Source of the DNA: Blastobasis lacticolella
Lineage: Eukaryota; Arthropoda; Insecta; Lepidoptera; Blastobasidae
Direction: 5' to 3'
DNA length: 64,000 nucleotides
NCBI GenBank assembly: GCA_905147135.1
Contig: LR990044.1
Location: 19,413,622-19,477,621 of the forward strand
Shown here: positions 53,911 through 63,796 of the stretch, in pieces
Numbering within the stretch: the first letter of the stretch is position 1
Layout: each line of letters begins with the position of its first letter
Program-made: the position numbers and the translations under genes
The notes under the pieces: generated by a model
Database searches by the model: none
What the model was told of the DNA's origin: nothing
The model's input: only the letters and a program-made list of their open reading frames with translations

Positions 53911-54262
53911 TCTATACTAATATTATAATATACTAATATTACAATATACTAATATGATAAAGAGAATTGTATAGGAGTATGGTGAGTTTTAAGTTTGTAA
54001 GTTTGTATGGTGAGGGTAATCTCCGAAAATACACAACAAATTGCAAAAATTCTTTCACAAGTAGAAAGCTACATGATTACTGAGTGTCATATCATAGGGT
54101 ACTTTAGATCCCTGAAAATAATATGATCCCGCGGGATAGTTAAAATGAATGAATAAACACTTTGAATGAATACAGAATACAGTTAGTACATATCGAAAAA
54201 AACGGTAAAAATGTAAACAGAGATCCGACCTGCGCGGGTGAAAACCGCGGGCGACGACTAGT
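53911..54262 (+). mobile_element. Non-autonomous Helitron
   Basis: Starts TCTATACTAATATTATAA after an A and ends GGGCGACGACTAG before a T. Diagnostic pieces: TTTGTAAGTTTGTATGGTGA, AAATTCTTTCAC, CCCGCGGGATAGTTAAA, GATCCGACCTGCGCGGGTGA. ATACTAATAT is locally triplicated near the 5' end, and about 60 bases near 54145-54200 may be a small insertion. No Rep/helicase. Confidence 0.85.
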
Positions 54263-54267
54263 TGATA

Positions 54268-54374
54268 ATCCCCATCATATTAGCGTTTATCCCGGCTTAT
54301 GCCAGGTCCGCTTTCCGACTTCTTTCCTCCACTTCGCCCGGTCTTCAGCATCCTCCCATCGTAAGCCACGTTGC
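54268..54374 (-). mobile_element. Family N 3' end, copy N3
   Basis: CCCCATCATATTAGCGTTTA, GCCAGGTCCGCTTTCCGACT, TCCTCCACTTCGCCCGGTCT. Its right edge abuts the TSD of SINE C16, so C16 inserted at its margin. Confidence 0.55.
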
Positions 54375-54387
54375 CACTAGACCAGTA

Positions 54388-54714
54388 ATAATATTGGCGT
54401 TGATATCCTGCTTATGCTTGTGCACGAGGGCCCGGGGTCCGCCTTAACCATGATCCAGGATTTAGTGGATCAGGTAATTACAGTAGAGCGACTGCCATCT
54501 GACCTCCGTGAGCCTGCTACCAAGGGATCCTGGCCAGATTGGATCATGGTTATACATTCAGTCGCCTGAAGGTGCAGGTTTCATCACGATGTTAGAATTC
54601 AACTAATGTACCTATCTAAGAAAAGAGTCATTGGTACATGACGGCAATGGGATTCGAACCCTGTACCTCTCGCTTGCGAGTCGTATACCGTTACCACTCG
54701 GCCACCGACGCTCT
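54388..54714 (-). mobile_element. SINE C, copy C16, with TSD
   Basis: Near full length on the minus strand: GAGCGTCGGTGGCCGAGTGG, CTCGCAAGCGAGAGGTACAG, B-box GGGTTCGAATCCC, body, and GCCAATATTAT at the 3' end. Flanked by CACTAGACCAGTA (54375-54387) and CACTAGACGAGTA (54715-54727), a 13-base TSD with one mismatch. The head aligns well with animal tRNA-Thr (CGT anticodon position CTCGTAA in sister copies), as recalled. Confidence 0.9.
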
Positions 54715-55002
54715 CACTAGACGAGTACCGCTTAATAACACAGGGCGAGCTAAAAACCAATAGTGAGCCTCGATATGATTTACAGCGGTCCAATGCGCAC
54801 GCGCAGCCTCCATTAGCATTTATTATGGTAATGGCGGCGTTGAATAATGTTTTAATATGCTAGTGTATTGTGAGTGGTAATCTGCGTGGGCATCGATAGT
54901 TGACGGGTGTCCTGGACCGCGGTGGTGGAATCCGGGACATGAATAGTATTACGCTGATTGATGGTTGTTGGTACGTGTTGAAGTTGGGTATACAACTACT
55001 GT

Positions 55003-55172
55003 TCATAAATAATCGTCTTGTCGGCAATTTCTCGGTTGTGTTCTCGCGAGCGAGGGCCCGGAGTCCGCCTTGACCATGATCCAGGATTTGGCCGATCAGG
55101 TAAAACAGTTGGCCTATTTAACAGGGGAATCTAACCAAATTGGATCATGGTTACACATTAAGTCGCCTGAAT
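55003..55172 (-). mobile_element. SINE C 3' half, copy C17
   Basis: Minus strand: GCATTCAGGCGACTTAATGT, GTAACCATGATCCAATTTGG, GATCAGG complement, GGGCCCTCGCTCGCGAGAAC, to the GAC-GATTA end. A segment of about 40 bases is deleted near 55100. Confidence 0.8.
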
Positions 55173-55284
55173 GCAATCTCCAACCCGCCTGCAAAGCGTG
55201 GAGATCATGGCAACAACGTCCTCTCTTATGGGAGAGGCCTTAAGTCCTGCAGTGGATTGTTATGGTCTGTGATAATGATGATGA
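55173..55284 (+). mobile_element. Family A 3' end, copy A9, 5'-truncated
   Basis: CAATCTCCAACCCGCCTGCA to GGTCTGTGATAATGATGATG. It joins SINE C17 directly; an uncertain GAATGCAATC/GAGTGAAATC pair may be its TSD. Confidence 0.75.
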
Positions 55285-55308
55285 GTGAAATCAAAAACCC
55301 TGTCCTAT

Positions 55309-55430
55309 TTATTTATTTATTTAACAATTTATTGCAAACAATAAAGAAATACAGAGATATAACATAGATATAACTAACACAACAGGCACTACTTATTTCT
55401 AAAAGAAATTTCTTCCAGCAGGCAAAAGAA
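55309..55430 (-). mobile_element. Family O 3' end, copy O4
   Basis: ATTTATTTATTTAACAATTT (tail), AACACAACAGGCACTACTTA and AAATTTCTTCCAGCAGGC. Matches O1 and O3. Confidence 0.6.
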
Positions 55431-55434
55431 AGGA

Positions 55435-56100
55435 AATGTTTAGCTAAGAAATGCAGATACGACGCACATAATTAATGAATAATTATAAAATACATATGAA
55501 TATGACAAATTTTTATATATTATATCAATAAATACATACATACTTATACACTTAAGTACTACTACATATCAATACAAATCTACCTATCTGGTAGGTTTAT
55601 TAGAATAGTTGGTATAGTACAGTCGAACCTTCACGGCATTATCAGAGATGTACGCATTCATGAATACTCGTATATCACAAAACTCGTATATCGCTTTGTT
55701 TTATTTTCTTTTATAGTACAAAAAGAAAAAAAGACAATAATCCATGTAATCCTTTCAGCTAAAAATTAAACTAATTACGTTGCTCTGTAGCAACTCGCCA
55801 GCTTTATGCAGCCTTGGCAATTCGCCATTTTGGTGCTCAAAATCAAAATTACTGTCTCCCCTAAATAAAGTCTTTGATCCGCTTGAAAAATGGCTTTGAA
55901 CGAAACCAGTTACGGCAAAAAATTAAAAATTAAGCGAAGACATGCCGCAAAGGGAGCTGCCTGCCAGACTGATAACCGAAGTTGGCATCGCACTCAAAGT
56001 CCATGTCCAAGGCCGCTCAAATCGGTGACCATTTAGGACTTTGGGGCTAGTCAACCTTCAGCACCGCAACGAGATCACCACTTACACACTTACACTTTGA
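55435..56100. other. Unassigned stretch
   Basis: ACTCGTATATC is repeated near 55667-55695. No gene recognised. Confidence 0.4.
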
Positions 56101-56103
56101 GAT

Positions 56104-56252
56104 CAGCACAGCAATTCTGAATCGATATATTAATTTTGTAATTTGGTACATATGTTTTTTATTTGTATGATTATTGTTTATTTTATATTATGTGATTGTT
56201 GTAATGTGGTGTCCTTGTTAATCAATAAATATCTTTCATTTCATTTCATTTC
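56104..56252 (+). mobile_element. Family M 3' end, copy M1
   Basis: CACAGCAATTCTGAATCGAT, TTTTTATTTGTATGATTATT, GTGATTGTTGTAATGTGGTG and TCCTTGTTAATCAATAAATA, ending in (TTTCA)n. M2 at 59840-59967 is almost identical except for its tail. A LINE 3' UTR by structure. Confidence 0.7.
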
Positions 56253-56254
56253 AC

Positions 56255-56755
56255 TTATCAGATGTGTGTGTTGGCGAAGTGAGTTTGACCAAGGTCTACC
56301 ACAGGGGACCCTGAGACTGATTAAAAGTGTTAAAACTCACTTTGAAGGTGATTGAGACCCCGTCAAGGTAAATTATCATCAAAATTTTATAAAAGAACTT
56401 AGATTTTTTTCAGCTCTCATATCCACCAATACTGTCGCGTCAGACTTGACCGACTCATTAAAAAGTTGCTACCTAAGTGTTCGCGAAGTTCCCAAAGAAA
56501 ATAACAAAGAGAATCTGTTAGCGGACGCGGCGGCCCGCGGGTAAAGTTCAAAGACTTAACTTTTCAATCTCGCCCGTATGTGGGGGGGGCGAATTAGGGG
56601 GGATCGGAAGGACTCGACTGCCCGCTGTAGGGAGGCTTTGGGTGGAAGCTGCTTCTTGTGTGTGTATTTAATGAGTTACAAATATAAAAAAAAGATAAAA
56701 TAATGTTGGCGGTAAGTAATGCACTTCGGCTACTTAGTTCGGCTTCAACAAGAAG
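56255..56755. other. Unassigned stretch
   Basis: A G-run at 56581-56588. Nothing else recognised. Confidence 0.35.
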
Positions 56756-56766
56756 TGACAGAGACG

Positions 56767-57072
56767 TCGGTGGCCGAGCAGTAAGAGTATCTGACTCGTA
56801 AGCCAGTGGTCCCGGGTTCGAATCCAGCTCCGGCCATGTACTAATGACTGTTTTCTGAGTTATGTACATTAGTTGAATACTAACCGATGCTCTTACGGTG
56901 AGGGAAAACATCGTGATGAAACCTGCACATTCAGGCGACTGGATGTGTAACAATGATCCAATCTGGTCAGGTTCCACTGGTAGCAAGTCATGGAGGTCAG
57001 ATGACAGTCGCTCCACTGTAATTACCTGACCTGCCAAATCCTGGATCATGGTCACGGCAGACCCCGGGCCCG
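56767..57072 (+). mobile_element. SINE C, copy C18, perfect TSD, 3'-truncated
   Basis: TCGGTGGCCGAGCAGTAAGA, CTCGTAAGCCAGTGGTCCCG, a perfect B-box GGGTTCGAATCCAGC, TTTTCTGAGTTATGTACATT, the body, and an end at GGACC-CCGGGCCCG that stops ~45 bases short of the usual GAT end. Flanked by identical 12-base repeats, GTGACAGAGACG, at 56755-56766 and 57073-57084. Probably the youngest C copy. Confidence 0.9.
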
Positions 57073-57111
57073 GTGACAGAGACGATGCATTACTAAGAAT
57101 AGAATAGAATA

Positions 57112-57312
57112 GAAAACCATTTATTTACACACAATAACACCACAAACACATTACATATTAGCTTAGAAAGGATGTGAGGGCGCCGTAGGTTATCGTACGC
57201 CATCGAGTTTAAGAAAACTTTATTTATTATATTTTATTTTTTAAGATAGAAGAGTTTTAGGACACCCACATAATGTTGGTCTGTTCGTGCTCAATTTGGC
57301 ACAAAAAAAGCT
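57112..57312. repeat. LINE tail (-) followed by family K copy K3 (+)
   Basis: 57112-57165 (CCATTTATTTACACACAATA, CACCACAAACACATTACATA) looks like a minus-strand LINE tail. 57168-57312 (GGATGTGAGGGCGCCGTAGG, AGGACACCCACATAATGTTG, GTCTGTTCGTGCTCAATTTG) is K3. Confidence 0.5.
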
Positions 57313-57314
57313 AC

Positions 57315-57895
57315 GTTCCTTATTCCACTGAATTCGCCGCAAATTACTAAATTAAGTAATAACACTAATAACTAATGAAATACAAATTATTACATAAGAA
57401 TATAATCGCAGATATTTTGTAATCCTACTTCGATTGCAAAGTACTAAAAATATTCGTTTCCAAAAGTCCGGCAATTTTGTACTACATAGATTTGTAGTAA
57501 TAAAAATTTCGTACTAACGTACGTCGAACTTTCCAAGTCCTCAAGGGTCCGTCTCCATATTTAGCTGAACAGACTAGTTTTAAACTAACCCCAAGTAGTG
57601 GTGTAGCGCAAAAACTTTGAGGACGTGGTGCAGATAAGTGAATTTGTTATCTTGCCTGAACTCGTGGTTTTATTTTAAGACCCATGGTCCTTTACCAAGT
57701 TTCACCAACTTTGACTTAGTTCATGGTAGGAAGTTTAGTTGCCCATTAATTTGAACTTTATTGACATGTAAGGGCACCAGGGTATACCTGCAAAAAATTT
57801 GGAAATAATTTTACTTTACAAAATAATGAGTAATAAAAAATTACGATAACGAGAAACTACTACTTTAATACATACTCAATAAATAAAATTTAAGA
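57315..57895. other. Unassigned stretch
   Basis: AT-rich. No gene or repeat recognised. Confidence 0.4.
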
Positions 57896-57897
57896 AA

Positions 57898-58134
57898 ATT
57901 TAACCGACAGAAAAAGTCGGATAACCTCGACCAAGTTTACTCAAATATTTTCCAAACTACTAAACCGATTTTAATGAAACGAAGCTAAGAACCATTTCGA
58001 TTAAACCGGCTTTAAAATAGAAATCGCATCCAAATCGGTCCATCCGTTCGCACGCTACGATGCCACAGACAAATACACAGATACACAAGTCAAGCTATAA
58101 GTTTTCTCGCCCCTCTTTTTACGTCAGGGGTTAA
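57898..58134. mobile_element. Inverted-terminus element J2
   Basis: Uninterrupted copy: TTTAACCGACAGAAAAAGTC at the left; CTTTTTACGTCAGGGGTTAA at the right pairs imperfectly with it. Interior AACTACTAAACCGATTTTAA and CACGCTACGATGCCACAGAC. Serves as the reference for J1. Confidence 0.7.
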
Positions 58135-58139
58135 AAAGT

Positions 58140-58790
58140 ATTTTTATGCCAATCGATAGACAAAGTCAAGCCACCCATGCCCTTTAGCAAAACTAAAACC
58201 TCGGGTCACGTAGTTCCAAGATGAGATTAATAACGGAAAGCAAACAACGCAAAAACAAACAAACAAAGCTGTATCAGAATATATATTTTAAAACATTCCA
58301 AACTATGCAAATAACCAATAAAAAAAAGCAATTATATCTACATAGTTACTTTGCAACCCAAACTGAGCCAAAAACAGCATCGATATGGTTTAACGAACTT
58401 GAAACTTTGTCCGTTTATAGAGTGAGACAAAGACCGCGATGACTAACAAAATGCCGCGGGTTTGACCGCCGGTATTTGCGGCGAGCGATTTTTGCTGGCG
58501 TCAAGCCAACTGACCGATGCGATGCACTTGCGCGTGCGACGATCCGCTGGTACAGGGTGGGGTAAAGAGTGATTACATTATTTGGTAATTTTTATTTGTC
58601 TTTTTATTGTTTTATTGTCCTTTTATATGCTTTAGGATGGCGTTAAATAGGCTAAAAAGACGAATTTTTAAAGTAAAAGTGAAGTAAATCACATGCACGG
58701 CAAAAAAAAATGCAAAAATATAAGTAGCGAATAAGAAACAATATTAAGAATAAGGAATTACCTGGAAATTAGGTTACGTTCAGTTAAGTT
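58140..58790. other. Unassigned stretch
   Basis: 58430-58560 is GC-richer. The 73-codon frame 58221-58442 is lysine and glutamine rich and not recognised. Confidence 0.35.
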
Positions 58791-58793
58791 ATG

Positions 58794-59100
58794 AATGAAA
58801 TGAATATTTATTTCAAGAATCAGGACTCATATGTAGTTAGTAATATCTTAAAATTAGGTTAGTAAGAATTATCTTATAAAATGTCACAATCAAGTTTAAA
58901 AATGTCATAATAATTTAGTAGGTATGCTATATTTCACATGTCATTTTACGTTAAATCATTTTTCCATCCACGTTTGGTGACGTGAACCAAACAACAATGG
59001 TTTAGATATAGGCAGTCTAGCCTGTTCGCTAACATGGCCAGGGTGCTGTTGGAACTGGCCCTCACTCTTCGCACAAGTGAAGCGGCCCGTATGCGAAAAT
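58794..59100 (-). mobile_element. Probable LINE 3' UTR and C-terminal remnant
   Basis: ATGAAATGAATATTTATTTC at the left resembles a tail on the minus strand; GC-rich sequence at 59010-59100 (GCTGTTGGAACTGGCCCTCA) may be the end of a coding region. Family undetermined. Confidence 0.35.
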
Positions 59101-59131
59101 AAAAGTTGTCGCATTAATGTTATATTTTTAC

Positions 59132-59503
59132 TTACGAAAATAAGATTCTAAGAAAATCCACCCTCATATTGTCGAACTGTAAATATCGGTTTATACCTAG
59201 TTCGACAATATGATACGGAAATTTCTGTATATATTGTATATTTTGTTTATCTATCTTTCCTAGTTCGACGATATGATACGGAAATTTCTGTATATATTGT
59301 ATATTTTGTTTATCTATCTTTTGTTTACAAACAAAAGTAGAAGATATTTCTTCTTTAGGAGTAGGTGCAGCTCCTGACCTCAAAATTGTCCTGGTGGCGA
59401 TCCTGAATTTATCATCACCTGGTGTGTGAAATATTCTAGGTGCAGTGGTAGAAATAAATGGCGGGTCCGAAAAAACACCCTGTACAGTTATAAATACATC
59501 CAA
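59132..59503 (-). CDS. Unrecognised 123-codon frame with 21-residue tandem duplication
   Basis: Minus strand from an ATG: MDVFITVQGVFSDPPFISTT, then FHTPGDDKFRIATRTILRSG, EEISSTFVCKQ, and KIDKQNIQYIQKFPYHIVEL-G in two exact copies. The DNA period is 63 bases (59197-59259, 59260-59321), so the duplication preserves frame. The N-terminal half looks protein-like, but I cannot match it to a family. It may be a transposon gene fragment. No promoter or splice context was identified. Confidence 0.25.
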   Translation of the reverse strand: MDVFITVQGVFSDPPFISTTAPRIFHTPGDDKFRIATRTILRSGAAPTPKEEISSTFVCKQKIDKQNIQYIQKFPYHIVELGKIDKQNIQYIQKFPYHIVELGINRYLQFDNMRVDFLRILFS

Positions 59504-59839
59504 AGCGGCGTATACTCGGCCATTCAGTGTCCGGAGTGCATTACCACGTCCGAAAACTCAAGTATTTCGGGCTCAGTAATCGCCCAAAGGAATCTGCCAC
59601 TGCGCAAACATTTGCCGATACAGTAATTGTTTACCCGAATATTTATAAGATGGTCAGTTTACTTTGGAGTTCCTCGACCGCGTGATTGGGTGCCAAAAGT
59701 ACTTGTTGACAATGCGTTGTCGAATGTGTTTTGTTGTGGGATATATGGCGAATGTTTCTTCCTAGTAGGCATGAAGAGTAAGCCTCGCTTGCATAAAATT
59801 CTCGTGGCTCATGCTGAGTCCTTTTGTTGACAAGGTGTG

Positions 59840-59967
59840 CCACAGCACAGCAATTCCGAATCGACATTTTAATTTTGTAATTTGGTATATATGTTTTTTA
59901 TTTGTATGATTATTGTTTATTTTATATTATGTGATTGTTGTAATGTGGTGTCCTTGTTAATAAAAAA
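59840..59967 (+). mobile_element. Family M 3' end, copy M2
   Basis: CACAGCAATTCCGAATCGAC onward is nearly identical to M1 up to TGTCCTTGTTAAT and then ends in an A-run (59961-59969). The 59600-59828 segment upstream (LHKILVAHAESFC, stop) may be the end of the associated coding region. Confidence 0.7.
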
Positions 59968-60099
59968 AAAGAATTATTAAACACATTGTAGAGATTGTGT
60001 TTTTGCTTCAATGCGTTTAAAAATTTGGTACAAGCCTCCCTAACATTTTTTATTAATTCTTTTAATGCCCTTTGGTTCGAATTGTCCAAAACCTCCGCC

Positions 60100-60310
60100 T
60101 CTGCTCCCCTTAGGTTGCAGATATCCTGTAGGCCTAGCACAAGCTGCTCTCGCGCGCGGTAAGCGCGATATAGGTATTGCTATCTCTTTCGTCTTAGTAT
60201 TGAGAGAAAGAGACAGACACTCTCTAGCGGCGCGAGTTTTGTCGCGGACACACTAGTGCTAGGGCCACTGGACGACGGTGGCCACATTCCATCAGGTGGA
60301 CCGTCCGTCC
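60100..60310 (+). repeat. GC-rich segment ending in a D-like tail
   Basis: GCTCTCGCGCGCGGTAAGCG, GAGAAAGAGACAGACACTCT, CGCGAGTTTTGTCGCGGACA, then GGTGGCCACATTCCATCAGG. The last 30 bases match the CR1-like D tail; the earlier part is probably its upstream sequence or another repeat. Confidence 0.4.
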
Positions 60311-60611
60311 GTGTGCCTCAACATAAACGCTATAAATTAAAAAGTAGTCTATGTGCTAGGAAGAAAAAAATCTGTGAGCTCTCTATGTTTTATTATAGAC
60401 CCTAATCTAGCTACCTACACTACGCGTGAAGAGGAAACAAACACATACACACACACAAACTATCGCATTTATAATATTTGTTGGGTTTATAAAATAATTT
60501 GAAAGTTAAAGTGTACAACTTAAAGCTAAAGGTTATTTAGTTAGTTAATCCTTAGGATAGAATAACGGTTCCAAACGAAATTTTAACGGAAAGATATGAG
60601 TGATTACTCAT

Positions 60612-60762
60612 GGAGATCCAATCTGGTCAGGTTCCCCTGGTAGCAGGGTATCGGAGGTCAGATGGCAGTCGCTTTACCGTAATTACCTGTGCTGCCAAAT
60701 CCTGAATCATGGTCAAGGAGGGGGCTCCTCGAGGGGACAACTGGGACTCCAAAATGATTACT
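60612..60762 (+). mobile_element. SINE C 3' half, copy C19
   Basis: ATCCAATCTGGTCAGGTTCC, CCTGGTAGCAGGGTATCGGA, ATCCTGAATCATGGTCAAGG and a decayed 3' end CAAAATGATTA. Confidence 0.75.
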
Positions 60763-60764
60763 TA

Positions 60765-61250
60765 TTACTCATAGAATAACGAAGTGAATCATGGAAATAT
60801 TACGATAAAAACCAAGTAAAAGCATAATAGATGCAATCCATTATTTAGCGTTGTAAAGATTGAAGAAAAAATCATTTACCGGTCAACAATGGAGGTGCCA
60901 TTCGCTATGACTTTGCATATTTTTATTGATCCAAATAGCCATAGATCATTGATCATCGAATTTTGAATTTGAGGTTATTGTTGTCGGTTCTGACTAGTGA
61001 TGTCCTCGTGGAGTAAAATACCTATTAACAATTCTCTATTTTGATCGATATAACGTTTCAGTGGGTCAGAAATCATTATATACTTAGAATGAGTAAAAGC
61101 CGAAGTATTTAGACAAAAAATAATTAAACAGCTTATTTAAAAGACAATTTAAAAGGACAAAAACAGAAAAAGTCATTGTTAGAATTATCATTGTTCTTAG
61201 ATTCAAGTAGGTACAAATACTTTATTTATTTAAATACTTACAAATCAGTC
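60765..61250. other. Unassigned AT-rich stretch
   Basis: Nothing recognised. Confidence 0.4.
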
Positions 61251-61252
61251 TC

Positions 61253-61412
61253 TACAAAAGTCCCACGCCGCGTCTGTCTGTCTGTCTTACTCAAAATCTA
61301 CTGAACGGATTTTCATGCGGTTTTCACCAATATACAGAGTGATTCATGAGGAAGGTTGAAGTGTATTATTTGTTAAGATTTCTACCCGATCGAAGCCGGG
61401 GCGGGTCATTAG
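61253..61412 (+). mobile_element. Helitron-like remnant
   Basis: AAAAGTCCCACGCCGCGTCT, (GTCT)n, TACTGAACGGATTTTCATGC, GTGATTCATGAGGAAGG, CCGGGGCGGGTCATTAG. Sister of 45373-45510; the 3' CTAG has decayed to TTAG. Confidence 0.65.
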
Positions 61413-61414
61413 CG

Positions 61415-61880
61415 CTATATTATACTTTTTATTAAGTAAAAAGGTACAACAGTAGTTACATTAAAGTCGATGTGTCAAACTGCTGCGCATGTTTAGGACA
61501 GAGTACTCTCTAGGTATTGTTTAATTATATTTGCTTTAATTTCAATCAATAACTAATTATACGCAACCCTTTAGTTTAAAATAATCAAGCAACATAAACA
61601 AAAACTTAATTTAAAACCTTCATCGACGTCGATATCTCGACCACAACAATCACATCACTAGACCAGTGCTGTGCAAATCTAGATTGACCGATGGAGCGTG
61701 CCGAATGAATCGATCGATCAGTGGCTTTGTGCAACACCAGGTGGTCGGGTTCGGACAGGACTGAGGTAGCTGTGTCATCGCGAGATGTGAGACGTACTGT
61801 TAAAGTTTACCTAGGGTCGTAAACACTTCATTATTGTTAAAATAGACCCTAGTTGTGCAATCGTTGTCCACATACGGACT
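61415..61880. other. Unassigned stretch
   Basis: Nothing recognised. Confidence 0.4.
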
Positions 61881-61884
61881 TATT

Positions 61885-62000
61885 GGTTCATGATGTCAAT
61901 GCGGGTGATACCCGTGGTATTGCAAACGTCCATAGGCTGTGGTGACTGCTTACCATCTTGCAAGCCGTAAGCTTGGTTGCCACCTTAGTGGTATAAAAAA
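61885..62000 (+). mobile_element. Family G tail, copy G2
   Basis: TGATACCCGTGGTATTGCAA, ACGTCCATAGGCTGTGGTGA, CAAGCCGTAAGCTTGGTTGC and CACCTTAGTGGTATAAAAAA. Non-coding 3' end only. Confidence 0.6.
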
Positions 62001-62019
62001 ACATGCCAATGCCACGTAG

Positions 62020-62090
62020 AGGTCCCAGCAGAAATTGAAATCATGAATTGTAATTCCTGTTGCGGGTCTGGGTGTAGTATGTATATTAAG
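62020..62090 (+). mobile_element. SINE S fragment, copy S2
   Basis: GAGGTCCCAGCAGAAATTGA, AATCATGAATTGTAATTCCT and GTTGCGGGTCTGGGTG match the region after the B-box of S1. Confidence 0.5.
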
Positions 62091-62451
62091 TAGGTATGTT
62101 TAAAAAAAGTATATATGTAGTTTATCAATTAGTTTTTTAGCAAACCTGCTCTTTGGGTGAGACCCGTGACAACCACTGGGCTTGGTTGCTCAAAATACAA
62201 GTACAGACGACGGAACCACCGATGATGGCGACGCCGTACCCAGTTCTTGGTGATATGATCTACATACACCCTTGCAGAAGCATTTCTGGCTGGTGTTGTA
62301 CCTGAACGAAACGGAACGGAACGGATATGTAGTTTATCAATTATCTAACATAACATTTTTTCTCTATGTATCTAACATCCATAGTACAAGCTTTGCTTAT
62401 TTTGGGGATAGGTTATATTTATAATTTTACGTCTACGTCCACATTTGGGCT

Positions 62452-62488
62452 TGAGCGTCCAAGACTGGAGCGTCCAAGACTGGAGCGT
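62452..62488 (+). repeat. Short tandem repeat
   Basis: GAGCGTCCAAGACTG is present twice in tandem followed by GAGCGT (15-base unit). Confidence 0.65.
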
Positions 62489-62699
62489 TGTATAATCGCT
62501 ACGTTTGGTAGGCAGGCTCATAATAGTATTGGAAGTACAGAAAAAAGTAACCCTGTATGTTAGTTCTGCTCTTCAGAGATCTTCAATAACCTACAAACCC
62601 GTAACCTTTCTTTCTCTCTTTCTTAATTTTTACAGGTACTCCACACACACTTTTTTACTCTGGAGTTATAATCTTTGTTTTAATATTGCTCTAAGTCGG

Positions 62700-63045
62700 A
62701 ACAGTCTGTGTACGTTTACAACGAAACGTCAAAAATGCAAACGTCAACATCTTTAAATCCAAATTGAAGAGTTGGCTGCTAGAACATTGTTTCTACGACT
62801 TTGACGAATTTGTCAATTGGAAATTGACTTAGTGTGGAATGAATTGTAATGACAATTTTACCTGATTAAGACATTATTAATTTGAAGTTATGACATTTTA
62901 ATATTTTACTAAGAATTAATAAATTCTACGGCGTCGACATCGTAAAATACAATTAAATGTAATGTGCTTATTATAAAGGTACCTTCTAAGTACCAACTTG
63001 CTACTTTGACGTGTAACTCTGTTACTAATAAAGAACTTGTATTTG
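62700..63045 (+). pseudogene. Non-LTR RT C-terminus with 3' UTR
   Basis: NVKNANVNIFKSKLKSWLLE then HCFYDFDEFVNWKLT and a stop at 62830-62832. FK-KLK-WLL---FY---EF is a familiar C-terminal pattern of insect LINE RT proteins. An AT-rich 3' UTR ends near CTAATAAAGAACTTG. Confidence 0.6.
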
Positions 63046-63049
63046 TATA

Positions 63050-63795
63050 ACTACTCTATTTTTATAAGACTACAATTACAGAGTCGCTGAAATGACCTAA
63101 GTACTACAAAAAACCAGAACAAAGTCACTCCAACAAGCCAATCTGTTGATTGACACACCCAAACCGGCTGTTAAATCACCGGGAATCACCCCAGGCTAGT
63201 CGCGGGAATGTGTGAAAATAACCCATAGGAAATTCCAATAAACCTTCCGATTTACCCTTAGATTTACCCTTCAGAGTACCCTCGGCTAGCGTCCGGCGTT
63301 AAGACGACCGCTTGTTTTCGACGTATGGACCAAATCACTTAAGAGGGACCTTCTCTCAAAGATTGCAGCCACAAAAAACGTGACCCACCTTATTCCCAAC
63401 AAGGAAGGTCGGTATTCGCGAGTATTTCCGCTTAGAGGGTAGTTGCGAGTAAATTTTTGAGGGTGAGAAAATTCCTCGGCTAGGAAATATCCGTGACGGA
63501 TGGCCGGTGATTTTTATTGGGCATAAACAAGGGTAGTTCGGGGTTGGGGTCGTGTGAAAAAGTTTGACCAAACAATGCGCGAGGGTGTTCGATTCGGAGT
63601 CGGCAAGTTAGATGACTTTTGTTTTGGAATTACCGAGCAAGTTGTTATTGTAATGTGTAATTTCGGTGTTTCTTTAGAACGATCTACGTCTTTTCTTTCA
63701 CTTCGATTTGGTATACCGTTGAAGTTAATGTAGGACGAAATCTAGGTACTAACCTACACTTACTACCACTACCACCATTACTTGAGCACCATAAA
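63050..63795. other. Unassigned stretch
   Basis: 63200-63560 is less AT-rich. The 71-codon minus-strand frame 63356-63571 is not recognised. Confidence 0.35.
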
Positions 63796-63796
63796 A

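Noticed and set aside
56762..56835. tRNA-Thr-like gene
   Set aside because: The head lacks a paired acceptor stem, is followed by the SINE C body and is repeated about 20 times.
56594..57055. 153-codon minus-strand frame
   Set aside because: Most of it is the antisense of SINE C copy C18.
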